In this document: positions 39,398 to 47,103 of the stretch, one piece after another
Layout of the letters: each line of letters starts with the position of its first letter
How positions within the stretch are numbered: position 1 is the stretch's first letter
Origin: DALYLB01 sp964468345
Lineage (GTDB): Bacteria > Acidobacteriota > Blastocatellia > RBC074
Reading direction: 5' to 3'
Assembly (NCBI GenBank): GCA_964468345.1
Contig: CAYXVZ010000013.1
Span: 41,628-105,627, forward strand
Length of the DNA stretch: 64,000 nt
Made by a program: the position numbers and the translations under genes
Notes under the pieces: model-generated
Database searches by the model: none
The model's input: the letters and a program-made list of their open reading frames with translations, nothing else
Told to the model about the DNA's origin: nothing

Positions 39398-39621
39398 TGA
39401 CAGACAAGCCTATCTCACTCACTCCCGTGAATTCGAGCAATGTTGCAAAGGTCGGCTATTGCCCTGACCGGCGCTGCATCGCCGTTGAGTTCAAAAACGG
39501 CGGGCTCTACCACTATCAGGATTGCGATCAGGATCTGTATGACTCGATGCTCAAATCGAGTTCGATCGGCAGTTTCGTCGCCACACAACTGAAGCCGGCC
39601 AAAGACTGCGTTAAACAGTAA
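39397..39621 (+). CDS. KTSC-domain protein, 74 aa
   Basis: MTDKPISLTPVNSSNVAKVG, with VEFKNGGLYHYQDCDQDLYD and SMLKSSSIGSFVATQLK: the KTSC pattern (short beta strands with a G-x-Y-x-Y and S-x-G). KTSC domains are small and found in phage and bacterial proteins linked to lysyl-tRNA synthetases or alone; function in phages is unknown. Stop overlaps the portal start. Confidence 0.75.
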   Translation: MTDKPISLTPVNSSNVAKVGYCPDRRCIAVEFKNGGLYHYQDCDQDLYDSMLKSSSIGSFVATQLKPAKDCVKQ

Positions 39622-42452
39622 TGCTTCCTCTCCATAAATCAGAGTCGCCGAATCTGGCGCCCGCTCAGCCGCTCCAACAGGCCGCAGAACGCAAGGCAAA
39701 GGACAGGACCATCGAGGTTGACACGCGATGGTTCATGGCCAAACGCCAAGAACTCGAACAGGAAGATGAAAAGGTCTGGCGTGATACGGTTCTGCTCTGG
39801 GAGTTGATATTCGGAATGGTCGAAGGCAAGAGCCTGGCCCGGCGTGGTCGGAATGGCGGCTGGCGCTGGGTGCCGATGCCGCAACGCACCGATGAGCCGG
39901 TATACGGCTACAACCTGATGGGGTTCTACTCGGACAACATCAAGGCGAAGTGGACGCAAAGCAACACTGACGTGAATTGGCGGCCGACATCGGACAAAGA
40001 CAAGGCCGGCGGATCGGCAAAGGCTGCCGACAAGATCAGCGATTATTACGAACGGCGGATCTACACGCAGAACTTTCGGCAAACTGAGGCGATGCTCGCG
40101 CAGTGCGGCAAGTACGCCCGCTATTACTATTATTCCGACGAAGCCAAACGAAAGGCGCGCAGGCCAATCTATGAAGAGCAACAGCTCAAGCTTGGAGATT
40201 CAACCTACTTCTGCCCCGATTGCGGGGAAATCGGGCTCGCCGATGACGCCGGAATGGATGGGGCCGTCGCAGGTGGTGAAGGTCTGGGAAGCACAGCGGG
40301 AATTGAACCTGGTGCAGGCGATCTTGCGGCAGCGATGGGAGCAGGACAACCGGGCATCCCAACGATGCCAGCTATGGATGCTGATGGGCTTCGAGGCGGC
40401 GGAAGTCCAGCAATGGGAGGAATGCCAAGCGCATCTGGCCAACCTGGAGCGCCTGGCGCGCTTGGGATTGATCCGGCCACACGAGAAGCTATCAATGCCC
40501 AATATGGGCACGATGAAGTAGCAGAGTGGGAAGCCGGCCTGGAAGCTCCGCATCCGCCGGAACTGGAAGGGATGGAGGCGGACGAAGATCAGCATCTGAA
40601 GTCGATCGGCGTCTGTCCTCATTGCGGATCACCGAACGCGGAGATTACGCACGCACAGCCTTTCAACGTCACGAACATCGCCGGGATGGAAGAATTCGAG
40701 ACGGGCGATATTGTTTGTGAAAGCGTGCCGGCATTCGAACTCAAACACGATATCGGCATGAATCCGCAGGATTCGCCTTATCTGATTCGCCGCCGGCGCA
40801 TTCGCACGGACATCCTGCAGGCCAAGTTTACATTCTTGCCGATTGGCAAGAACCATTCAGACAATCAGGGGATGCGCGCAGAAGATGAACTGAAGACTTC
40901 TGTGTACGGGTCGTCGACCGGCGCTTATGGAGGTCAGAAGGAATCCAGTTCAACGACGGCGGAGTTCATTCAAATCTGGCTGGATCCGTGCATGTATTCG
41001 CAAGCGGTATTGCGTGAGGATATGACCACACTCGCCGGCGTGACGCTGCCGGCCGGAACGCGGCTGATTGAAGTGTTCCCGGATGGAATGTATCAGTGCT
41101 GGATTCAGGGCATTGATGCCGTGATCGAACTCCGCAACGAACATCACAGAGATTATTGGGTTGGTCAGGTTTATCGGATGCGCGCAATCTCCGCGCTCGG
41201 CTCAGGCCTGGAAGATATGGTGGAAGGCCAACGGCAATATAACCTGGTGATGTCGATCATTTACACGCAGCTTCGCACGGCCGCGATGCCGGCGACGTTG
41301 TTCGAACAGCAATTGCTTCCGAATGGCGTTTCGGCGTATCTCGGCTCGCTCTCGAATATTCCTGTCGATACCAATGTGCTTGATGGCAAGCGCCTGGCTG
41401 ATGCCGTTCACCAGTTACAGCCACAACCGCCAACCGGCCAGCATTTCAGTTATGCGCAGGCAATGGATATCTATCTGCAAAAGTCCTCGCGCGTTACTGA
41501 CATCGGCCTTGGTCAAGCTCTCGGGATGGACAACAGCACGGCGACGGGATCGCAGATCGCATCAGCGAATGCACAGGCGCTGTTTGCTCCGCAGCTCGCA
41601 TTGAAAGCCGAAGTGGACCGGCGCGGCGCTGAAATCATCCTGGAATTATTCCGCAAGTACACGCCGGATGAGGTCTACATCGCGTTGTCCGGCAAGCGCG
41701 GCGAACTGGATGGAGTTTGGCTATCGCAGGCGGACATTGAAACGGATCTCTTCGCCGAAGTGGCGTTGGATTCGTATTTGCCGCAAACGAACCTGGAACG
41801 GCGTGACAGATGGCGTCAGTTTTTGATGGATATGGGCGGGCTCCCGGGGCTCAAAGCGGCAATGGATCAAATGCCGAACCTGGTCGAGCAACTTTCCGAA
41901 CTATATGACGTCGACCTTGGCGCTGAAGATTATTCGGCAGCCGCTGAAGTTTGCTTCCGACGAATTGAGCAGATGAAGGCCGCGGAGCCGATGGCGCAAG
42001 TCTGGATACAGGGCTTGCCGCCGACACAGATGGCCGCTGACCCAGCAACGGGTCAATTGATCGAGGTTCCCATAGACCCAATGCAGGAAGCGGCCAGTTT
42101 GCTTCTTCAGGCGCTTGATCCGCCCGTTGAGGCGGAAGAGATGGGACACCTCGCCGCAGTGTTTTACCTGCGTTCCTGGCTGACGGAAGACGAAGGGCTC
42201 AACGCTTCGCCGATTCTTCGTGCCGGCGTGAAGGCGATGATTGCTGCACACTTCCAAGGGATGATTCAGGAACAGCAAATGATGGGCGTGCTGGGCTCGG
42301 CGTTGCAGATGCCGATGATGCCGCCGTCAGCCGGCGGAGCGGTTGAGTCGTCAGGCCCAACGATCTCAATTCCGAACCGGCCGCGACCGAACGATAAGAT
42401 GTCTGAAAATCTGAAGTCAGGTCGGCAGGTGGCCGCAGCGCCGGCGCAGTAG
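39621..42452 (+). CDS. Portal protein, P22-type, 943 aa
   Basis: The core matches P22-like portals: WRDTVLLWELIFGMVEGKSL, GYNLMGFYSDNIKAKW, EDMVEGQRQYNLVMSIIYTQ, and LTEDEGLNASPILRAGV near the C-terminus. At 943 aa it is far longer than the usual 650-750. A zinc site is split: FCPDC (Cys198/Cys201) and VCPHC (Cys332/Cys335) are separated by about 130 residues of Gly/Ala/Met/Pro-rich sequence, an extension I do not know from other portals. It forms the dodecameric DNA gate. Confidence 0.8.
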   Translation: MLPLHKSESPNLAPAQPLQQAAERKAKDRTIEVDTRWFMAKRQELEQEDEKVWRDTVLLWELIFGMVEGKSLARRGRNGGWRWVPMPQRTDEPVYGYNLMGFYSDNIKAKWTQSNTDVNWRPTSDKDKAGGSAKAADKISDYYERRIYTQNFRQTEAMLAQCGKYARYYYYSDEAKRKARRPIYEEQQLKLGDSTYFCPDCGEIGLADDAGMDGAVAGGEGLGSTAGIEPGAGDLAAAMGAGQPGIPTMPAMDADGLRGGGSPAMGGMPSASGQPGAPGALGIDPATREAINAQYGHDEVAEWEAGLEAPHPPELEGMEADEDQHLKSIGVCPHCGSPNAEITHAQPFNVTNIAGMEEFETGDIVCESVPAFELKHDIGMNPQDSPYLIRRRRIRTDILQAKFTFLPIGKNHSDNQGMRAEDELKTSVYGSSTGAYGGQKESSSTTAEFIQIWLDPCMYSQAVLREDMTTLAGVTLPAGTRLIEVFPDGMYQCWIQGIDAVIELRNEHHRDYWVGQVYRMRAISALGSGLEDMVEGQRQYNLVMSIIYTQLRTAAMPATLFEQQLLPNGVSAYLGSLSNIPVDTNVLDGKRLADAVHQLQPQPPTGQHFSYAQAMDIYLQKSSRVTDIGLGQALGMDNSTATGSQIASANAQALFAPQLALKAEVDRRGAEIILELFRKYTPDEVYIALSGKRGELDGVWLSQADIETDLFAEVALDSYLPQTNLERRDRWRQFLMDMGGLPGLKAAMDQMPNLVEQLSELYDVDLGAEDYSAAAEVCFRRIEQMKAAEPMAQVWIQGLPPTQMAADPATGQLIEVPIDPMQEAASLLLQALDPPVEAEEMGHLAAVFYLRSWLTEDEGLNASPILRAGVKAMIAAHFQGMIQEQQMMGVLGSALQMPMMPPSAGGAVESSGPTISIPNRPRPNDKMSENLKSGRQVAAAPAQ

Positions 42453-42455
42453 GCT

Positions 42456-42701
42456 ATGGAAGCCCTGCTGTCTGTGCTCGTGACTCTTCTTCTGCTCAGC
42501 GCCATCGGCCTGGGCTTGTATCACTTCTCACGGCGGCGAAAAGAGCCGTCCTACCGCACGCGAATCAAGGATCTCAAAAGGGAAATTGAGATTAAGGCAC
42601 AGCAAATCAATGCCGATGTCGCGGAGTTGCGCGAAGCGGCTGACGAGTTGGCTGATTGCATTCGCGTGGTTAATAGCATCGAAGGAACCTCGAATGAATG
42701 A
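42456..42701 (+). CDS. Single-pass membrane protein, 81 aa
   Basis: MEALLSVLVTLLLLSAIGLG is a membrane helix; a Lys/Arg patch (RRRKEPSYRTRIKDLKREIE) and a coiled helix (LREAADELADCIRV) follow. It overlaps the next gene by 8 nt. The role is unknown; it may be a virion-associated or lysis accessory protein. Confidence 0.6.
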   Translation: MEALLSVLVTLLLLSAIGLGLYHFSRRRKEPSYRTRIKDLKREIEIKAQQINADVAELREAADELADCIRVVNSIEGTSNE

Positions 42702-44403
42702 ACTGAATCATATCCAATTGCGGGTATTGCAGGATCGATTTGCGCCATTTCTGGCGGCGATCGACATGCAGACCGGCTATTCGCAGTGGGGCGAAGAGGC
42801 AATCATCAAGGCAATTCTCGGCCGTATTGGCGCGGAGAATCGCTGGTGCTGCGAAATCGGCGCGGGTGATGGCATCTTCCTGAGCAACACGAAGGCGCTC
42901 ATTGACGCCGGCTGGAATGCCGTCTTGGCGGAAATGGACGAAGAGAAGTATCAGGCGATTCTTCGTCTTTACAATGATCGCAAGCTAGGTGAAGACACGT
43001 ATGAAGGTATCCCTTATACGTGGATGGTTACGAGCGCATTGGATTCGATCTATGCGTTTAAGGCACAAGTAAAGCACGCCGGATATTCGTCAATTTGCTC
43101 TCTGCTCGATTGTGCTGATGCACCAAGGAATATTGACGTGCTCTCGATTGACGTGGACGGGCAGGATTACCATTTGCTCAACAGCCTGTTGCAATTCTCG
43201 CCGCGGATCATTGTCTGTGAATATGACCCCTCGGTCACTGATGGCTTTATTCCGGAAATCAATGGACCGGGACAGGCCGGCTTGCACGCGATTATCGCGG
43301 TCGGTGCGGCCAAGTGTTACACGCCCGTCTGCGCCACGCACAACAATGTGATCTTCGTTCAGAACAAGCTGGCGGGGCTCCTGGTCGGCGAGGCGACGCG
43401 TAAGCAGGTTTTCAGCGATGGCAATTGGCATGATGTCGCTGACGCCGGAATGCATCTTTTGGCGATGGGGCTGGATATGCCCGAGCGCACCGTGCCGGCG
43501 ATCTTGCCGGGGCAGGCGCTGCAGGTCTTTGCGGCCGGCCGTTGGCAAATCCTTCGTGAAGGCGTAACGATCGAAGTATTCGACGAGGAAGAGGCGGAGC
43601 AGGCAAAGAATGGGCTCCTGCCGCAACGGATCGTCGAGGCGGAAATCAAAGAGGTCCGCACCATCATGGCGCTTTCCACGCCGCGCATTGGCTTCCTCGA
43701 TTCGTCGGATTGCCTGGCTGACGCCGCGCGGGCCGTCAAAGCGCACAGGATCCGCGGCTATGGAATCTCCTGGGCGATGGCGCTGACGCGTGCAATCGAG
43801 GCCTGTTTGAACTGGCACGATCCGATCAGCGGCGAGCCGGCGGATTTCATTGTGACCGGTGATTATGACTCATATTGCCGGCCGCAGGACCTTCAGCAAA
43901 TGGTTCAAATCCTCGGGCGCCATCCGGAGATTGATATCCTCGTGCCGATGCAGATCAAACGCGGCACGCCGAACAGTAAGCCGGAGTTGCTGGCCGGCTG
44001 GGAAGGTGGGCGAAATTTGAATTCGCCGCTCATTCCGATCGATTCCGGCCATTTCGGATTCACGCTGTTTCGCCGGGAAGTTTTCGAGAAGCTGCCCAAG
44101 CCCTGGTTTCTCGATGTGCCGGACAGTGACGGCGGATGGAATGAGGGCCATGTCTTCGCGGATATGTACTTCTGGAAACAAGCGAAGGATGCCGGCCTGA
44201 ATGTTTACCTTTCTACCGATGTCGTAATCGGGCACGGCGAAGAGTTCATTTCCTGGCCGGTCGTCAAAGATGGCAAGATTGGGAAATACGTCCAGCCGGT
44301 GAATTCGTGGCTCGATGGCGAGAAGCGGCCGGCCGATGTCGGGGTGCTGCCAACGATCAAATGGCCGGATAGGTGGCCGGGATTGCGAGGGCCGGCGAAA
44401 TGA
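42694..44403 (+). CDS. FkbM-type methyltransferase plus glycosyltransferase fusion, 569 aa
   Basis: Residues 1-215 show the FkbM methyltransferase pattern: GYSQWGEEAIIKAIL, WCCEIGAGDGIFLSNTKALI and NIDVLSIDVDGQDYHLLNSL. Residues 330-565 look like a GT-A glycosyltransferase: YGISWAMALTRAIEACLNW, DFIVTGDYDSYCRPQDLQQM with a DxD-like site (GDYDSYC), HPEIDILVPMQIKRGTP and a C-terminal block. ATG 42694 follows AAGGA. A methylated, glycosylated product (for example capsid or host-surface glycan) is an inference; such enzymes are unusual inside a head-gene operon. Confidence 0.72.
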   Translation: MNELNHIQLRVLQDRFAPFLAAIDMQTGYSQWGEEAIIKAILGRIGAENRWCCEIGAGDGIFLSNTKALIDAGWNAVLAEMDEEKYQAILRLYNDRKLGEDTYEGIPYTWMVTSALDSIYAFKAQVKHAGYSSICSLLDCADAPRNIDVLSIDVDGQDYHLLNSLLQFSPRIIVCEYDPSVTDGFIPEINGPGQAGLHAIIAVGAAKCYTPVCATHNNVIFVQNKLAGLLVGEATRKQVFSDGNWHDVADAGMHLLAMGLDMPERTVPAILPGQALQVFAAGRWQILREGVTIEVFDEEEAEQAKNGLLPQRIVEAEIKEVRTIMALSTPRIGFLDSSDCLADAARAVKAHRIRGYGISWAMALTRAIEACLNWHDPISGEPADFIVTGDYDSYCRPQDLQQMVQILGRHPEIDILVPMQIKRGTPNSKPELLAGWEGGRNLNSPLIPIDSGHFGFTLFRREVFEKLPKPWFLDVPDSDGGWNEGHVFADMYFWKQAKDAGLNVYLSTDVVIGHGEEFISWPVVKDGKIGKYVQPVNSWLDGEKRPADVGVLPTIKWPDRWPGLRGPAK

Positions 44404-45200
44404 GGCTTCGCGATTTTTATCACCTCCAGAATCTCAATGTGGACGACAATTGGAATCCGCTTGGCTCAATTCTGAAGTATGGCCGGCTCTGGTTTCACTG
44501 GCCGATAACAGACAAGAACGTCGAAAAGCCCTACAGGCGTCAAATTCAATTCTCATGGCATCTCAAGCTGGAAAAGCGGATTCAGATACAAATGGATCTT
44601 TTCTCCGGCGATGCCGAACGGGATATTGTATTCTGCATCGCGTTTTTGTTCTTCAGCCTTCATCTGTCTCTGGAGAACTTCCTGCCCGAAAAGTACGGCT
44701 ATCCGCGACATCAATGGGAGCACACAACCGGCTTCTATCTTTGGGATGATGACTTCCGCGTAAGTTTTCACTATGGCGGCGGCAATTGCTATGAATGCCG
44801 CGGATATAAGGGCTGGTATCGTCACTGGTTTGTCAGTGAAACGATCTTTGGCCGGCCAACTTATATCACTCGTGTTATTGAGAGAGGTAATGGACTCGTC
44901 TGCCTCCAAGAAGGGAACGCGACGGTCGGCTATCCCGTGAAGGTCATTGTATCGGATGACCAATGGAAGTTTCCTCGCTGGCCTTGGCCGAAGGTGCTAC
45001 GGCGGGCGTCTGTGGAATCTGAGGATGGAATTCCGATTCCCGGCAAAGGCGAGAATTCATGGGACTGCGGCGAGGATCGGAGATTTAGCATTAAAACCAC
45101 TGCGAACACGATCGCAGAGGCTGTTGAGGCATTTCGCCGGGATATTGAGAAGACGAGAGAACGACGCGGCGGCAAGAACTGGGTTCCGGAGGGATTGTGA
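44400..45200 (+). CDS. Hypothetical protein, 266 aa
   Basis: MRLRDFYHLQNLNVDDNWNP, coupled to the previous gene as ATGA. A beta-rich, aromatic-rich sequence (LWFHWPITD, RHQWEHTTGFYLWDDDFRVS, FHYGGGNCYECRGYKGWYRH). The SFHYGGGNCYEC motif looks like a small enzyme loop with Cys. No family recognised; it may work with the fused transferase. Confidence 0.6.
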   Translation: MRLRDFYHLQNLNVDDNWNPLGSILKYGRLWFHWPITDKNVEKPYRRQIQFSWHLKLEKRIQIQMDLFSGDAERDIVFCIAFLFFSLHLSLENFLPEKYGYPRHQWEHTTGFYLWDDDFRVSFHYGGGNCYECRGYKGWYRHWFVSETIFGRPTYITRVIERGNGLVCLQEGNATVGYPVKVIVSDDQWKFPRWPWPKVLRRASVESEDGIPIPGKGENSWDCGEDRRFSIKTTANTIAEAVEAFRRDIEKTRERRGGKNWVPEGL

Positions 45201-45727
45201 TGTCGTTCAGAACAAGCTTCGACGATGTTCGGAAGGCAATTCACGCGGCTTTTCCTGTGAAGGACATTCTGGATCGAGGTGAAGATATCGGCGTGTGCGC
45301 ACTTCCGATCACAGGCTATTACCTGTGTCGAAAGTCGCCGGCGGAACTCGTGGAGATGTTCCGCAACAGCCTGCCGGCTGATGTGACGTTTTTCGAGTGG
45401 GAAGGCCTGATGCTGCGGATGATGACCAACTCTCGCGGATCTGCGACGGATCAATTCAGCATGATTGTCGGGTCAAGGGAGTGGCCGGTGATTGAGGAAG
45501 GCGGATCGTTCCCGCGGCTAAATCTTATCTCCTTTGCGCCAGTTCCGGATCTGGTATCTGAAGCCGAAGAATTGCAGTTCAATCACTTTGCGATTGATCC
45601 GAATAGCCCGGTGTCGTATCGAATCAACGTGCCGAAAGCGCATTTCGAAATTCTCACTCCGCGCGAACTGGAAACGCCGAACAGTTGCACGATCGTCATT
45701 CAGCCGCTGAAGAATGAAACGGCGTGA
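45200..45727 (+). CDS. Hypothetical protein, 175 aa
   Basis: MSFRTSFDDVRKAIHAAFPV; a GTG precedes the ATG directly. Beta-rich with a possible nucleotide-binding-like turn (DILDRGEDIGVC), acidic and Pro-rich regions. It overlaps the next gene by 14 nt. No family recognised. Confidence 0.6.
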   Translation: MSFRTSFDDVRKAIHAAFPVKDILDRGEDIGVCALPITGYYLCRKSPAELVEMFRNSLPADVTFFEWEGLMLRMMTNSRGSATDQFSMIVGSREWPVIEEGGSFPRLNLISFAPVPDLVSEAEELQFNHFAIDPNSPVSYRINVPKAHFEILTPRELETPNSCTIVIQPLKNETA

Positions 45728-45953
45728 TTTTCTCAAAGGCGCGGCCGGCGCGGTGGTCGGTGCTGCCATAGTGCCGAAGCTTCCGAAACTGCCGGCGATT
45801 AGCGTCGCCTCTCCGAATCCCCAAATAACGAATGTTACCCTGGCGAGCCTACAGCCCTATTTCGAGTCTGTTGTAAATAGCATGAAGGCTGAAATGGATC
45901 GTCAGATTTTTGGAAATGGCTCTCTCTATCAGATAAGGAACCTCAATGAGTGA
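45714..45953 (+). CDS. Tat signal-peptide protein, 79 aa
   Basis: MKRRDFLKGAAGAVVGAAIV is a textbook twin-arginine signal (RRDFLKG, then a hydrophobic Ala/Gly/Val core), cleavage probable after VAS. The mature part is only about 45 residues (SLQPYFESVVNSMKAEMDRQ). A phage protein exported folded through Tat is unusual. No other domain visible. Confidence 0.7.
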   Translation: MKRRDFLKGAAGAVVGAAIVPKLPKLPAISVASPNPQITNVTLASLQPYFESVVNSMKAEMDRQIFGNGSLYQIRNLNE

Positions 45954-46407
45954 ACCAACCGAACCAATCAACTTCGCGCTGACGGCGATCGCGGTTGATG
46001 AATTGGCAAAGAACAAGCAGGCGTATAAAGCGCAGGAATTGTTGATACCTTTTGCGAATGCGATCACTTCTAAGTTTCGTATTTTCGCCTACCGGCCAGA
46101 TCCGGATGACGGAATCGGGACGCATCGGTACCACGTGATAGGCGTTCCTCCGGACGGCAAGCTGCCTTTCAAGCAGGAAATCGTTTTCCATAAAGGGCCG
46201 CTGATTCCGCCGGCTGCGCACAACGGTATCCTTACGCCGGTGCTGTTGGCGATTCTCGTGGATCATCTGGAATCGTTTCAGAATGGGCAGTTCCCCAGCG
46301 AGGAAACGGAACAGGCGATTCGCTGCATACAGGAAGCAGAGATGTGGATTGCCCGGCGCGCGGACCGGCGCGCGGCTGAAGGCGTCCTTGGGAAACATCA
46401 GAAGTGA
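45946..46407 (+). CDS. Acb2/Tad1 (DUF7681)-like hairpin protein, 153 aa
   Basis: The C-terminal part (about residues 80-150: QEIVFHKGPLIPPAAHNGIL then TPVLLAILVDHLESFQNGQF, and AIRCIQEAEMWIARRADRRA then AEGVLGKH) matches the helical hairpin family common in phages, IxFQxGPxxxxGxNGxTxEALLAIVxDRLxxFQ. I associate this family with Acb2/Tad1 sponges that bind cyclic oligonucleotides or gcADPR and block CBASS/Thoeris. The N-terminal 75 residues are a separate unit. Assignment rests on remembered pattern only; other proteins share the hairpin without known anti-defence activity. Confidence 0.6.
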   Translation: MSEPTEPINFALTAIAVDELAKNKQAYKAQELLIPFANAITSKFRIFAYRPDPDDGIGTHRYHVIGVPPDGKLPFKQEIVFHKGPLIPPAAHNGILTPVLLAILVDHLESFQNGQFPSEETEQAIRCIQEAEMWIARRADRRAAEGVLGKHQK

Positions 46408-46799
46408 TTACCGGCGATCAGATCCTGGCGCATCTCTTCGGAGATTACGTCTTTCAATCTCACTGGATGGCCACGCGCAAAACAAAGTCATCTTGGGCGG
46501 CTTTGTTGCACGTCGTCACATACTCGATCGGATTCTGGTATCTGCGGCCGTCGCTGCCGGCGATGGCATTCATTATCGGATCTCACTTTGTGATCGACCG
46601 TTTTCGCCTGGCGCGTCATCTGGTCTTCTTCAAGAATTTTGCTTGCCCGCCGTCTGAATGGGACGCGCTCCTGGTGAATCACGATCCTGCGACGGGATAC
46701 CCGAAAGAGACGCCGGCATGGATGTCGGTCTGGCTTTTGATAATCGCTGATAACGCGCTCCATCTGCTTTGCAATGGATTCGCCCTCACATACCTTTGA
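46404..46799 (+). CDS. DUF3307-like membrane protein, 131 aa
   Basis: GTG start coupled to the previous stop (GTGA). The sequence has the DUF3307 pattern ILAHLFGDYVFQSHWMATRK then TKSSWAALLHVVTYSIGFWY (about 1-50), and later VNHDPATGYPKETPAWMSVW plus a final membrane helix; three to four membrane segments. Family function is unknown. Confidence 0.7.
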   Translation: MITGDQILAHLFGDYVFQSHWMATRKTKSSWAALLHVVTYSIGFWYLRPSLPAMAFIIGSHFVIDRFRLARHLVFFKNFACPPSEWDALLVNHDPATGYPKETPAWMSVWLLIIADNALHLLCNGFALTYL

Positions 46800-46951
46800 T
46801 GAATGTTCAGCTCTCACATTTTGTACGCGTTTTGCGCCTTTTCTATCAGGGATTCAATTTGATAGCGAAAGGGCTCAAGAAAGAGATAGATGACCTGGAT
46901 GCGGAGATTCGAGCGAAGACCGCAGCACAGGCCGAAGAAACGACAATTTAA
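46799..46951 (+). CDS. Small helical protein, 50 aa
   Basis: MNVQLSHFVRVLRLFYQGFN, coupled by overlap (TGATG) to the membrane gene. Helical with a Lys/Glu/Asp-rich second half (KKEIDDLDAEIRAKTAAQAE). No domain recognised. Confidence 0.5.
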   Translation: MNVQLSHFVRVLRLFYQGFNLIAKGLKKEIDDLDAEIRAKTAAQAEETTI

Positions 46952-47019
46952 TAGCTAATCGCAGTACTTAGATAAGTCCGCGTCCCGGCCTCAAAGGCCA
47001 GTACGCGATAAAGATCACT

Positions 47020-47084
47020 AAGGCCCGCGATGAATTGGACTGGTAGCACGAGCGTGCTTTCCGGCCCTATTCATCGCGGGCCTT
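47020..47084 (+). terminator. 16-bp-stem terminator/attenuator before the scaffold gene
   Basis: AAGGCCCGCGATGAAT (47020-47035) pairs perfectly with its inverse at 47069-47084, followed by TTGCTTTTT. The 33-nt loop contains an AGCAC/GTGCT hairpin. The scaffold start is 20 nt beyond, so the transcript of the upstream genes would be cut, or the gene attenuated. A smaller GGCCT/AGGCC hairpin lies at 46987-46999. Confidence 0.7.
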
Positions 47085-47103
47085 TTGCTTTTTGGGGAAC
47101 CAA

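Noticed and set aside
43090..43818. 242-codon minus frame opposite the FkbM/GT fusion
   Set aside because: Antisense shadow; the plus strand has clear enzyme motifs.
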